A stretch of DNA of 64,000 nucleotides from contig OY743189.1 of NCBI GenBank assembly GCA_963555705.1, positions 2,125,501 through 2,189,500 of the forward strand, written 5' to 3'. The stretch is from Ligustrum vulgare (taxonomy: Eukaryota; Streptophyta; Magnoliopsida; Lamiales; Oleaceae). Shown in pieces: positions 44,943 to 57,095 of this stretch (positions within the stretch are counted from its first letter, which is position 1; each line of letters starts with the position of its first letter). A model generated the notes under the pieces. It was given only the letters and a program-made list of their open reading frames with translations, had not been told where the DNA came from and ran no database searches. A program made the translations under genes and the position numbers.

Positions 44943-45345
44943 TGTTAAGTTATTGAGCCTAATTATTTGCTAAGTCTAATTATCGTCACTTCGCAGAGCA
45001 GTAGGGTATGTGGGGACGGAAACCCCCAGACAAGGTCCTAGTTAACGATATTTAGGATATTGCTTTCTTGTAAAATAAAATTCTATTGAATTGGAGTCCT
45101 TGTGTCATTTAGATTATATATATGATGCAATACTTAGACTTTTATCATGTATCAAAATGGAGAGAAAAGATAGGTGTGTGTTTTCTCTTGTAAAACATTC
45201 ATGTTCATTGTAGTGAATTTATGTAGCGGCACAAGAGATGTAGTCTCACAATGAGGCGAATCTCTTTAAATCTTGTGTTTCTTGATTGGTTTTATTCTTT
45301 CTTAATATTAATTGTTCTCGATAAACATGTTCTGAATTCCTAACA
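44943..45345 (+). repeat. 3' LTR of the Copia remnant
   Basis: 403 bp, starts TGTTAAGTTATTG, ends GAATTCCTAACA (inverted TGTTA/TAACA), preceded by a degraded AAGTGAAAAAT purine tract. Confidence 0.65.
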
Positions 45346-45499
45346 GATACCACAGTAGAGATGAGATTAAAAATCTGTAAACAAAATTTATTAATTATTT
45401 TAAATTAGTATAAAAAATTGCCTTAATTTTTTTTAAATAATTAAAAATTATTCTTTAATATTATAGTACTTGAGTAATGTAAAGTTGCAAACATTCACG

Positions 45500-47132
45500 T
45501 TTTGGGTTTTTGACCCAAAATAATTTATGGGCCAAAATTTATTGTTTTTAGGTGTACCTCACTCATGGGTTGGGGGGAGATTATTGGGCTTAATTGGTTT
45601 TAGCCAAACCATTATTATATTAATAAATTGATCCAACCAATTTTAAATACAACTTGAAAGGTGAAGGACTAAGTGATGCAATTTCAAAGAATTTAAATCT
45701 AACCTATCGTCTTTGAATTAAAAAGTGACTTGCTGGGAACATACACTCACGCGAACAGAGGCTAGGAATATGCAATGCAGCTGTGGGACTTGGGAGTGGA
45801 ATTCTTCTGGCCATTTCTACACACATTTAGATAGCAAATAGAGATTGGCTTGAGAATTATAAGTCATGTGATGAGCGTCATGTTTTTGTGGTTGATAATC
45901 AAAAATTTGTAGTCAAGGATTCAGGTACTATGAAAGTGAAGATGTTTGATGGGTAGTCAAAAGAGTAACAGGTGTATTGCATGTCCAAAGGTTGAAGCGG
46001 GGTTTAATATCATTAGGAGCATTGAATACATTAAGTTATGAATATTCTGCTAGAGCAGTCTGTTAATTGTGAAAAAAAATTATGTGCTAATAATTAGAAG
46101 TGAAAAAAATGGTAATTTTTACAAATTAATAAGGAAGACAATTTTAGGTAGAACTGTCAGGTTGGAATGGCAACAAGGGGAGTCTTCTACTATTACTAAA
46201 GTTTGTGAAGTGACCAAGATGGAATTTGTGACCAATGACGCGAAAGTTGAAGAAAGTAGTTTAAAGATGTCAATGACTCAAAACGAAAGGTGACGTTCCA
46301 TGAATCTTTAAATACAATTCATACTTATTAGAATTTTGGATGAAAGTGAAGATTGTTGGGTTTTTTAATCCTAAATAATTTATGGGTCAAATTTATTGTT
46401 TTTGGGTGTACCTCCCTCATGGGTTAGAGAGGGAGATTGTTGGGCTTAATTGGTTTTAGCCCAAACCATTATTAAGTTAATGAATTGGTCCAACTCATTT
46501 TAAATATTACTTGAAAGGTGGAGGACCAAGTGAATCAATTTCAAAGAATTTAAATCTAACCTATTGTCTTTGAATTAAAAAGTGACATGCTGGGAACATA
46601 CATACACGCAGACAGATGCCAGGAATACGCAGAGCAGCTGGGGCTAGGGAGTGGAAATCTTCTGGCCATTTCTACACATTTAGACAACAATAATGGATTA
46701 AAAGTTGGCATCTCTCTAGTTTTATTTTGGTGAAGAAATTGTTAAATATTTGATGGGTTCTCTTCTTCAATATTGAGTTTTTTCTAAGTATTATTTTAGA
46801 ATGTTTTATGTGCATTTTAATCTTCATTATTTTTGTTATTGGTTCAATCTATTGATTAGATGATGTATATTGTGGTTGTCAAGATTTATTCTTGAAGATG
46901 TGTATTAGGTTACTGGTTACCTCTAGATTTAGGCAAAAAATCTAGGGAAAAAAAAATATTGTATTCTAATTATTTGATAATAGTGAAATTATCGATTTGT
47001 CCCGTCGATTTTTCTTCTCATTAGAGGGTTTTACGACGTTAAATAGTTATTGATATTATCGCATTGTTATTTAATATTTCGGTATTCTATTGATTGTGAA
47101 TTGATACATTTGTTTAGTCTAATTTCCCAACA
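45500..47132 (+). mobile_element. Internally deleted Ty1/Copia element
   Basis: Target duplication TCACG flanks it (45495-45499 and 47133-47137). The 3' LTR is 46354-47132 (TGTTGGG...CCCAACA, 779 bp). The first about 330 bp of the 5' LTR remain (45500-45833), after which the sequence jumps into gag-pol. Only about 520 bp of interior survive. Confidence 0.8.
45840..46293 (+). pseudogene. Copia protease / GAG-pre-integrase fragment
   Basis: Conceptual reading gives VVDNQKFVVKDSGTMKVKMFDG, then a region matching the 'sLGxLxxxGY' stretch with stops. After that an open 74-codon piece has LIIRSEKNGNFYKLIRKTILG (the YxL..L phrase of the GAG-pre-integrase domain). It ends at a stop 60 bases before the 3' LTR. 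Integrase, reverse transcriptase and RNase H have been deleted. Confidence 0.6.
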
Positions 47133-47137
47133 TCACG

Positions 47138-47928
47138 AACCTTGATGGAGATCCCCTTTAGATGGAGAGACAACCAGAAATGTTCATTGGCCATCTATCT
47201 TGACAGAGAGATCAATACATTTTGAAAATGAATGATGTCCAATTTTTTTTATTTTTGTGTGACAAATGTACCATTCTCTCGTTTATCTTCCTCTTTGCAC
47301 GAATTTTAAATCATTTAGGAATTCTCATCAAGTTAGATAAATTTGGGGACAGTTTTTTTATACATTTAAACACTGTAGACTTCCTCCTCAACTTTGTTTG
47401 GACGGTACTAGTATTTACTCCGTGGGATGCACGAAAATTATTTTCCTTAATATCAATTTCAATAAGTATTCGTAAAATATTAATACTTTTACATAATCAA
47501 AACAAATATAAAATGCATAAAATAATAATATTCTATTACAATAATTATTAAAATTTAAAAAACAATGTCTATTTGGTAGGAATAATAAAATGTAAATTTA
47601 TATATTTAAATAATAAATGATCATTGGTTTCAATAATTTTTATGAATTATTATTAACTTCATTGAAAATGCAAATTTACATTATTTCTGCATTTGTCTCT
47701 TGTATTTAACAACTTTTTTCAACTTTCATTCAAAAAAAAATATCAAAATAATTATAAATATGTGTTTATTCTCAACCAAGCAAATATTTATAAATATTTA
47801 ATCAATAAAATTATACTTTTATTTTCAAAATCAAGAATTTAAAATAATAATTATGAAAATCTTCAATTATCATGATATAATAATCGAACAACATGAGAGA
47901 CCAATAAATTATATCGAAAGCTTTATAC
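47138..47928. other. AT-rich DNA, no gene recognised
   Basis: A 109-codon hydrophobic frame at 47222-47551 is Phe/Leu/Ile-rich, as expected by chance in AT-rich DNA. The last eight bases before 47929 are the hAT duplication CTTTATAC. Confidence 0.35.
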
Positions 47929-48996
47929 TAGGGGTGTAAACGGTTTGGTTTGAGCGATTTTTGATAATTTTTCAAACCAAACCGTTTAAAGCGGTTTGAG
48001 GTTTTTCCAACCCAAACCAAACCATTTCATTTCCTAAACCAAACCAAACCAAACAATTTTTTGCGATTTGGTGCGGTTTTAAACCGCGGTTTGCAAACGA
48101 AACTAAACTAATATATGTAAATCGAGTTAAAATAACTATTGAAATAGAATTTTGAATTAAGACATCAAAATTAATTGCAAATAACTCAACGACATTACGG
48201 ATAGATGTTATAAGACTAACAAAATTAAAATATATGGGTAAACAACTTCTAAAATAGATACAAATGCACGACCACAAACAAATTATCACAATAATATCAA
48301 AAAAACCTTATAGATAACACAATCCATTCTCAAGTTAGATTTTCCTATTATTTCACAACAAAACAACTTAAACTCAAATATATTGTATTCCAAGCAAAAC
48401 TACTTAACTACATGATGAAAGAATGATGCTTTAGGAATTTAGAGTTTGATGAATTACGGCTGATGATAAAAGATCTCAAGTACAACTAATTTTGCTTAGA
48501 TAACCATAAATACTCAAGTCATGACTTGCTAAATTAACAGAAGATAAATATTATAACCAAGAAAAAATAAATAATGAGCAAGTTTATGCATACTCTCCCA
48601 AAAAAATTATAGGATAAAAAACAAATAAAGTAAGAAAGTCACCGGTAGTACTTAGTTGTTAGGACTAGCAAAATGTCTTTCTTAACAATAAAGGAAAAGC
48701 AAGGTGCCCGGTGCCCCTTCATATAAATTGAAAATAAAAGTATAAAATTGAAAATAAAAGCAATAAAAATTTTTGTGTTTTTGCAATTAAAAAATTAAAT
48801 TTTAATTGTAATTTTTTAGCGGGTTGGCGGTTTGAAACGATTTTTGAAAAATGAAACCTAAACCAAACCATTTGAAAGCGGTTCGGTTTAGGTCAAAACC
48901 GAAACGTTGACGGGTCCGCGTGGATCCGAACCAACGGTTTCGAAATTGCGGTTTGATATCGGTTTGGCGGTTTGACGGTTTCGTTGTACAGCCCTA
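47929..48996. mobile_element. Non-autonomous hAT element, 1068 bp
   Basis: Perfect 8-base duplication CTTTATAC on both sides (47921-47928 and 48997-49004). Ends read TAGGGGTGTAAAC and, inverted, TAGGGCTGTACAAC. Subterminal regions are packed with GGTTTGG/CCAAACC repeats on both sides (47940-48060, 48830-48980), which are likely transposase-binding arrays. No transposase frame. Confidence 0.85.
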
Positions 48997-49049
48997 CTTT
49001 ATACCATATAATTTTTACCCAATTATTAAAATTAAGAACGATTAAAAAT

Positions 49050-49712
49050 ATTAACATTCATTCTAATGCTGTCAAAAATCCTAACATTGACGTGGCCGAA
49101 TCTGATGACAATTGATTACTGGAAAAGATGATGAACTCGCGTGGGATGACCTGCAAAAAAGGTGAGGAGGAAACTCCCCGTCGCCCATCCGGTGTGAGAA
49201 TTAGTTTTCTGGAAAAAGGTAGAGAGAATATTTAACTGGAAAAACGTAAAGAATTGTGAATGAATATATGTGATCAAAAGAACTGTATATATAGGGCTGA
49301 AAAAGCCCATAATTTCCTTTATTTAAGGAAAGAGTCTTTTTTGCTATATACTTTATCTTTTAGGAGGAATTCTAATCTTATAAGAATTGTACTTCCTCTT
49401 TTTTAGGATGATTCCTTATGGGCTATGTTTTATTCCGAGGGCCCAAGAAGGTGGCCCTTGATGAAGTCCATAAACGGTGAACACCGGGAATCGTCTAGTG
49501 GTCGGGCAATACCGGGCATAATTCCCACCATCGATGGACTTGATTAAATCGGACAATCCCGGGCTGTGAACGGTCATAAGGTCGAGCCTAAAGCCCGGCC
49601 TAAGAAAATCCACATACCATAAGCTAACTGGCCGGCCTACTCATCGGGATGGGCCGACCTATTTTGGTCCTTTCATAGGCCCATTGATGATCCCGGAAAG
49701 TAGCCCGATCAC
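49050..49712 (-). repeat. LTR-like promoter segment, minus
   Basis: On the minus strand a GC-rich part with GGGCCC, GGCCGGCC and CCCGGGATT words leads to a TATA box (CCTATATATACAG, about 49285-49297) and a leader. This is U3-R order. No partner, primer site or clear ends found. Confidence 0.35.
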
Positions 49713-50007
49713 ATTCCATAACTTTGTCTATAAATTTATTTACTGAACACATTTTTCACTCACTTTTTAACTATACACATTTTTTAAACCACTTTTCAAT
49801 CACGTATTTTATATCGAAAACAACAATATTTTTTTTTATAAACAAAACAAAGCCTTTGAACGAAAGTTTAAATTTATTTTTTATTTTATTTTTTTTTTAG
49901 TTTTTTTTTTCAAAAATTGTAAGTACATTTTGGAGGGAAAATGGCATTAAATGCTTCTCTCTCCTCACTTCTATTTTTATATATGTAATAGAAGATAATA
50001 GATCTTA

Positions 50008-51322
50008 GACTGCGTTTGATAGCGAGGGTAGTAGAATTTTAGTGGAAAGAAAATGAATTCTAAGTAATTGAATTCCAAATAATTGAATTCCTTGGAATTG
50101 GAAGTTAATGTGTTTGATTGGTTTAATTTTCTAGGTGGAAAAGTGAGAAATTTTCTAATTTTTGTTGTTTGATTGACATTATTTTTCATGGCAAATAAAA
50201 CAAAATTTAGTTATTTTAATCAATAAAAATTATATATTTTTTTTTTTGCATATTTGTACTTAATAATAATAATGTTAGTTTTTGGGAAAAAATAAATTAA
50301 TTTACAACAACAAAAATGATCAAACCTGACGAAAATAGTTAAAAGTTTTACCTGAAAAATAAATTATACTAGTTAGATGGGAAAAGCAATCCATCAATTA
50401 GAAGGAACACGCGCGAGTAGAGGAAAAAGAAGGAAATGGGGTTGACAAGAAAATTTTACATTTAAAACATTAAGGGACCGTTTTCTTTGTATTTCGATTT
50501 TGAATTTTGAATTTTGGATTTTGTTTTGAATTTTGAGTTTTGATTGTTTGTTTTGGGATTGCTGAAAACATGTTCTCTTTGTAATTTTGGAAAACAGTTT
50601 TCAAAAATAGAAAATTGAAAAATGCATTTACTTTTTAATTTTTTGATATATTTATTTTGTGATATTTTATATATAAAAAATGGTTAATTTGTTGAATTAC
50701 ATTAATTTTAATGTCAATAAATCAGTTAATTCTCTATGTCAATAAATTCATCATTAATTTTATTTCAGCTAAACAAAAATTCAACAACATACCAACAAAA
50801 TCTTAACATGGATTTATATATAATGTCAAAATAACATAAAAACTTCAAGTGAAGGAAGTGTCTCACATTTACAAAAAAAAACAAAAAAAAAAACTTAACA
50901 TGGATCTATACATAATTGTAAAATAATATAAGAATTTCAAGTGAAAGAAGTGTCTCACATTTACCAAAAAAAAAAAAAAAATCTTAACATGGATCTATAT
51001 ATAATGTTAAAATAATATAAAAACTTCAAATGAAGAAAGTGTCTCACATTTACCAAAAAAAAAATCCAAAACTCGCGTTTTGGACTTTTTAACAAAAAAT
51101 ATCCAAAATACAATAAACTTGTTTTGAGCTTTCTTTGTAATTTTTTTTTTTTTTGGAAAACTCATTTCTGAAAATGGAAAAAGTGAACGCGTTTTCGATA
51201 TTTTCAAAAATCGAAAACTCAAAACGGGCTGAAAATAGTAAAGAGAACAGGGCCCAAAAAATGGAAAAAGGGTGGAAAATTTTTCAATTCTATGGAAAAA
51301 AAGTGATTTTTCAAACGTACCC
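50008..51322. mobile_element. PIF/Harbinger MITE split by a second MITE
   Basis: Ends GACTGCGTTTGAT and TCAAACGTACCC with TTA on each side (50005-50007, 51323-51325), matching the intact copy at 4721-5235. Removing the insertion at 50474-51255 leaves about 530 bp, close to the 515 bp of that copy. Confidence 0.8.
50474..51255. mobile_element. Nested MITE, 782 bp
   Basis: Ends GGGACCGTTTTCTTTG and, inverted, GGGCCCTGTTCTCTTT. Flanked by TAA on the left and AAA on the right (one change). Subterminal CGAAAACGCG-type words match the element at 29495-30352. It contains a local triplication of about 65-75 bp ('aacatggatctatata...aagtgtctcacatttac', 50808-51055). Confidence 0.7.
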
Positions 51323-51325
51323 TTA

Positions 51326-51864
51326 ATGAAAAGGGCACTTCCGTCATTTTACATGATTGACTACTATTTTTATTATATATAATTAAAGTTTTAGAGAGGA
51401 CAAATTTCATTTTGAGGGGAGAAAAAATAAGGAAAAGGATAAATAACAGTTGTATATTTCCCACTCTTTCACGTGGTGCGATTATGGATAATCAACCTTC
51501 AGAAGTGAAATTTTGAGTCTCTTAACATATTTGGCTATGTAAAAGTCCCCAAGGTCAAATTCTTCAATGTGAATTAAGAGATATTAGATAGTCATATCAT
51601 ATCATAATTCATAGAGATTGATAGCACAACTAGGTAGAGATCAAAAAATTCTTTGAAGATCAAGAAAATTAAGATAATCGGGCAATTGGAATTGAAGAGT
51701 CTAGATCAAAGCACTTCATCAAAACTTCTTAATCTTATATTTTTCTGATGATGTCTATATCATTATTTTCTTATATTGATTACCGTTTCTTGACTAGTTT
51801 TATTATTATGAAGAATCATATAGCTATTTAAATCATATTTTTGGACTTATTTAACTGTGTTGGT
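51326..51864. other. AT-rich flank, no gene seen
   Basis: Nothing recognised. It ends at the Copia element's probable target duplication (TTGGT here, GTGGT after 61260). Confidence 0.35.
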
Positions 51865-53283
51865 TGTTGGGAACTCGGGTTGTTCTACTCACAAAAATTG
51901 ATTTCTTGTTATAGATCATCCTGTTACAGGATTTTCTGTTCTATGTATTCAACTTGGAATAAATAATTTTGCGCACACAAAAAAAAAAAAAAAATAGATA
52001 TTACCCTTGTAGCGTGCTTTACAATAATCTCTTTTCGCTGCTTCTTGATTTCACCAAAGCTTCAAACCCTCAAGCTTTCCTCGGTGTTCTCCAATGGCAG
52101 CTGTGCAAGTGTGTGGTCACCTTTTTCAAGACCTAGGTTAAACTAGGATTAGGGTTTCTTTGTAAAGAGGAAACACACACTACACACTTTAGTGTGTGTC
52201 TCGCCACTTTTCCAATTAGGTTAAGAAAAATAGTCTTGGGAGACTATTTGTAACCTCTTTACACTCCAAAACCCTACCAAGCCAAGTAACAAAACTCAGG
52301 CCCATTTCTGCACAGCCCAATACAGGTAATAAGCCTGTATAAACCCATTATAATGAAGCCACCGAGGGAACCTGATCGGACCCAATTAAACTAAGCTCCA
52401 ATAAATTAATTATGACCTGATCAACTCTTGATCAGTCAAAATTAATTTATTAATCACGTTCTATTCCACTAAAAGAACGAGATTGCACTCTTAGTAAAAT
52501 TGAAATTACTGAAACAATTAATCAATAATTATATCCTCTGACTTATCGTTCTTACATGTTACCCCCATCGATCAACTCGAATATTCGGAGCAAGTTAAAA
52601 TGACCAAAATACCCTTCTCCGAATATTCATAAATTCTCAACTATCATCTTCTATCTGACAGTTCACTGTGATCACATCACATCATAGAATTCAACAGTCA
52701 CTGTCGAATTACTGAGCTCAGATTTAACTGTCCAGTAGAAGAACCAGTGAGATTATGATCTTACCTAAAAGGTGACGGATTCCATAATACGAATATATGT
52801 TCCTCGTTAGTTCACTTTAATTCCCAAAGTACCGAGATATTGATCAACAATTTGATCTCACCCATTGATACCTCAAAGAACTTTAAGTTAGTAATCGAAG
52901 TCCATTATCCTATTAGGATTAAGGTCCCACGTACGACAGTCAAGTGAAATTAAATTTGTATGGTCAATGTCACAAATTAATTTCACGTGGTCCCGTCCAA
53001 TACGTTCCAAACGTACTCACAATTTTATTACCAAAGTCAAAAAAGACTTTAATAAAACCGAGACGATCTTATCAAAATAAATTGTCCATATTTATTTACT
53101 GATCGTGAACGTTGATTTTAGATTGAATCACAAATTGAATCTTTCTGTGTTTAACAACTTAAACACTCAATTTGTAATATCAAATCGACCCGTGAACAAA
53201 CGCAACTTCATATTAATACAATCAATTAATATTTTATTTTAAATGTCGTGAATTATACTCTATGGGCATATATAATTCCAACA
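51865..53283 (-). repeat. 3' LTR (minus) of the Copia element
   Basis: Copy of 59841-61260. Differences are concentrated around 52280-52310 and scattered elsewhere. Confidence 0.88.
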
Positions 53284-53298
53284 ATCTCCCACTTGCCC
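53284..53298 (-). other. Polypurine tract (minus)
   Basis: Minus-strand GGGCAAGTGGGAGAT abuts TGTTGG. The CAAGTGGGAGATTGTTGG arrangement is typical of plant Copia elements. Confidence 0.75.
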
Positions 53299-54172
53299 TT
53301 AGAGTATACATGAAAATCGAATCATCCATCTTGTCAACATCATCATTACATTAATGATTATGTTCTCAACCAAGATGATAACTCATTTCGATGTAAGTCA
53401 CGGTTGTATAACAAACAATCCAAGATTGTGTTATACCCAACCAATTCACCACATTATCTCCCAGTTATATTCCAATTTTGACGACTCTTGAGAGTGCTAG
53501 TCAAATCAGATCTTGATTAGTTTTAATCCATCAGATCAGAAACTGAATAGATAAGCAAATATTTACTCGTTTTCTGAAAACGCTTCAGTATATGCTTTAC
53601 CTCTATTCAATGATCTGATCCTGGATCAAACTAATAATCACCAACAATATCCCCAGCATAAGAAATGACATATCTAGTGCAGAGTAAGGCTTCCTATAGC
53701 CGGAGTATAAGGAACCTTCTCTATCTTACCATGAGTCTTAGGAGAATACTCATAAGATAGATTAAGTCCACAAAGAACATTATTCCTTTCAAGACTTCAA
53801 TATTGCAAATGTAGATAGTATCTTATTATTACATGAAACTTGAGACTATTCTATTTCATTTTTCTCCCACTCCGAGAAGTACGGATGTCTAGAAAAAATA
53901 GACAGTCATCTACAAGTCCTTCAAGTCTAATTGCTAGTGCCAACTACTATTTAATGAAAATACTCTCACATATTAGTAGAGTGTCATTCAAATAAATAGT
54001 CGCGAAAACTGTCTCATCTTTCTGTGTACACGAGTATACTTAAGATATATCAAGATTTTGATCAAGAACATGTATCACAATCGTTCGATCAAATTCTATG
54101 TTTCATATCTTAAACAAATATCCAAATCCAAAGTTGGAAACTTGTAAGCCACGAATTTTACTTTCATGGTCT

Positions 54173-54382
54173 TTAATATGAACTCATTAGATTACACTTT
54201 GTAAATGATTTCCTCAAGATGCATTCAAGAAACAACATCTTGACATCCATGTGTCGTACCACATTTTCACAATGAACGAAAATGGATAAAAGATTCAGGC
54301 AAACTTTTGCACGGCTATTGGCGAGAAGGGTTTCACAAACCCACAGCCATAAGCCTTGCGCTGAAGGCATCAACCTTCTCAT
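54173..54382 (-). pseudogene. Copia reverse transcriptase fragment
   Basis: An open stretch of 69 codons contains VVRHMDVKMLFLECILRKSF, the degraded form of the Copia block that includes the first catalytic aspartate (usually QMDVKTAFLNG.LEE). It ends 42 bases before the solo LTR insertion. The flanking interior does not give readable pol. Confidence 0.6.
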
Positions 54383-54423
54383 CTACCATTCTCCTATCAT
54401 CTTAAAAATCATCACACCATATA

Positions 54424-55298
54424 TGATGAGAACCCGGGAGGGGGTCCTCGTCGTAGCTCGCGGAATAACGCTTGGAAAGTTCCGAATCCAGGTTGGAACG
54501 GACGATAACAATGCAACCCCGACCTCACGACGCAAGAACCAGGGGTATATTAAACCCGAGACCCGTTACGATGCGGAGATAAGAACCACAAAGGGGGAAC
54601 GCCACAAGGAATGTCCAGATCCTTGATAAGTTCAATTGATTTGAACGCCACAAGATTTGAATCTTGATAAGTTCGATGTTTAAAGGGAAAATTCACACCT
54701 TTAGAGAGAGTAAAAACACTCAATAATTTTATTCATCAAAATATTCTGTTTTTACATTGAATGGAAAAGCATATAAATAGGCAAAATAAACCCTAGTCGC
54801 TAACTGACTCTGAATAGAATTCTAATTAGGCTAAAATACCTAAAATAACCAAAATTAGAAAAAGAATTAAAAACCAATAAAGGAAATACAAATCAACTGA
54901 AATACTAAAATCCCGAAAAATCTGATTTGCACCGCTTACGGCCGTAAAAGTCGGACTTACGGCCGTAAGTCCTTCTCTGATCAAAATGTCACCATATTAG
55001 TTACGGCCGTGAAGATTGATGTTACGGCCGTAAATCTCCTTCTGAACAAAAATACCAATTTTCATTTACGGCCGTGAGGAATGTGATGCGGCCGTGAAAT
55101 CCATAAGTTACGGCCGTGAGAAACAATGTTACGGCCGTAACTCATCTTCTGCCCAATTTTCTGATTTTCTGATCCGTTGACGTGATTTGAATCTCGACTC
55201 GAGCCCAACACGAAACTTGTTCATTTTTTCATGTAGAATATTTTTGAATTGCCCGTATCTTGATTTCTCATTTTTGACGCCTTTTCCGGATCATGTCA
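54424..55298 (-). repeat. Solo LTR of the ACGGCCGT Gypsy family
   Basis: 875 bp. The minus strand runs TGACATGATCCGG...TTCTCATCA, matching the LTRs of the 23406-27530 element. Flanks ATATA (54419-54423) and GTATA (55299-55303) are a duplication with one change. It carries eight ACGGCCGT-type palindromes in four close pairs (54935-55141). Confidence 0.85.
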
Positions 55299-56890
55299 GT
55301 ATAGGTTTGACCCCATTAGGTGTGTCTACAAATATCCAATTCCGAGTTCCCGTTCACCTTCCATGATTTCAATTCCATAACTTCTACACTTCCCTAAATG
55401 AGGAGTCCTTCTCTTATTTCAGTAGAGACTGTCTAAAAAGACTCTCTATAGAATAAATGTCAACAAGGTGGTCTTACGACCCTCCTACTCCAATTAGTCA
55501 CTGGAAGTGTGTTTCCATTATGTCCAAACAGAGTCCCTTCCTCTTCTCCCACTACTTGGTATATCCCTAATTGGGATCAACCTCTTCACTGCCTCTTTAT
55601 GAACATAAAGAAGAGACAGAATAGTGAGAACAACTTCGACTACAACCTTTGGTTTTTCCCTGTCCATTGGGATCACCAGGCAAGAATAGTGGTTGAACCA
55701 CTTGCCCATTCTCCCACTAGGATCAGCAACCATCGGTTCCGTAGGAAGTTCCAAATCATCAAGATTAATTCTATGCGGAAATCTGGAATCAAGTTGTTTG
55801 AACCACGTTCTAACATCTCATCCAATAGAATTTTACTTGTTGATTTGTATTCTTCTATATGCCTTATCCTCTAAGAAAGCTACATTTGTACTCGACAAAT
55901 ACTTTCTTGACCAGAGGATTATAGAAGAAATAATTTCTAGTTTCGTTGCGTGCCTTATAATCAAACCTTCATTGTTTCCTACATCTCGTTAATCCTTCCT
56001 TTCAGCTAGTGTGCCAAAATTCCCCAAATCTGAATGTAGTGTAAACTGGGCTTGCACCCATGCCACAACTCTAGGGGTATTTTAGGAAACGAATCAATGG
56101 TGCTAGGCTATGAAGGAACCTGACTATCTCCGGCATACATTCCCAAATGAAACTAGTAACGAGGATAACTCATCATTGATTTGGTAATACCTTGTTCTCC
56201 TTTTATGATAAATGGTTCCTAAACTCATATGAGAGAGGCATAAACCTCGATCAAATCGAAGTATCTCGATTCTCTTAATTACTTCTCAACTTCTGTCCAA
56301 AATTCTAGAATTTCTTCAACATTTCAGATCAATGAGATATAAGTATAGAATCGAGATTTGGAGTGATCATCAATAAAAGTGATGAATTACGCGTACTCTC
56401 TCGTATCTTGAGCACCAAAGAATCCATACATATCGAAGTGTATTAATCCCCAAACTCTTAAGTCCATTTAATGTATAAGGACTCTTGGTCTAATCCTCTA
56501 AACAAGATTCAGAAAAACAGTATAGATTCCACCTCAGATCCTTTTGAGGTCCATCCCTTACTAGTATTAGAATCGAGTTTTGAATAAGTGTAACCAAGCC
56601 TAAGATCTTAATCATTTTACCCTCTAAATAAAATTCAAAAGCCCACATAGATTCCACCTCCAAAATACTTAGAGGCTATCTTTACTAGTCTTTCAATCTT
56701 ATTTAGATAAATATGATTATCTTAAGATCTTGTCAAAGAGTTCATTAATACAAGGAATCATCTATCCCTTATCATTTGTAGTAATATTACACTTAGAACC
56801 ATTTACAAGGCTTTGAGATTGTTAATCATTTGTCTCGCAATAATAAGAGCATTATTTAACTCAATTCCAACTAATAATTGGAAATTAAGT
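55299..56890 (-). pseudogene. Decayed Copia interior (integrase/linker region expected)
   Basis: By position between the protease and reverse transcriptase traces this should be integrase. I find only fragments. A 78-codon minus frame (55754-55518) includes EPMVADPSGRMGKWFNHYS, which I cannot place with confidence. Many stops occur in all frames. Confidence 0.35.
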
Positions 56891-56891
56891 G

Positions 56892-57095
56892 CTAAATAAT
56901 TCCGCTCAAATAATAAAGAGACAAAATAACAATCAAATTGTTTCGCAAACATAAAATCCCAACGGCTCTTTCCATATTACCGTACCCGTGCTTATCCTTA
57001 TAGTATACTCTATTTCTCATTGAGTCATTTGGTCTCCTTGGATCATATTGCAACAACTTGCAATAGTGATTAGTTACTCTAGAATCTATAATCAA
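56892..57095 (-). pseudogene. Copia protease-like fragment
   Basis: 67 codons starting MIIDSRVTNHYCKLLQ, a degraded form of the Copia protease active-site phrase (DSGATNH); the glycine after the serine is replaced by arginine. It agrees with the expected order gag-protease-integrase on the minus strand. Confidence 0.5.

Noticed and set aside
47222..47551. 109-codon hydrophobic frame as a membrane protein
   Set aside because: Phe/Leu/Ile-rich composition is expected in AT-rich DNA. There is no promoter, motif or conservation visible.
55518..55874. Overlapping frames of 121 (+), 99 (+) and 78 (-) codons
   Set aside because: They overlap on opposite strands inside a decayed Copia interior and show no recognisable domain.
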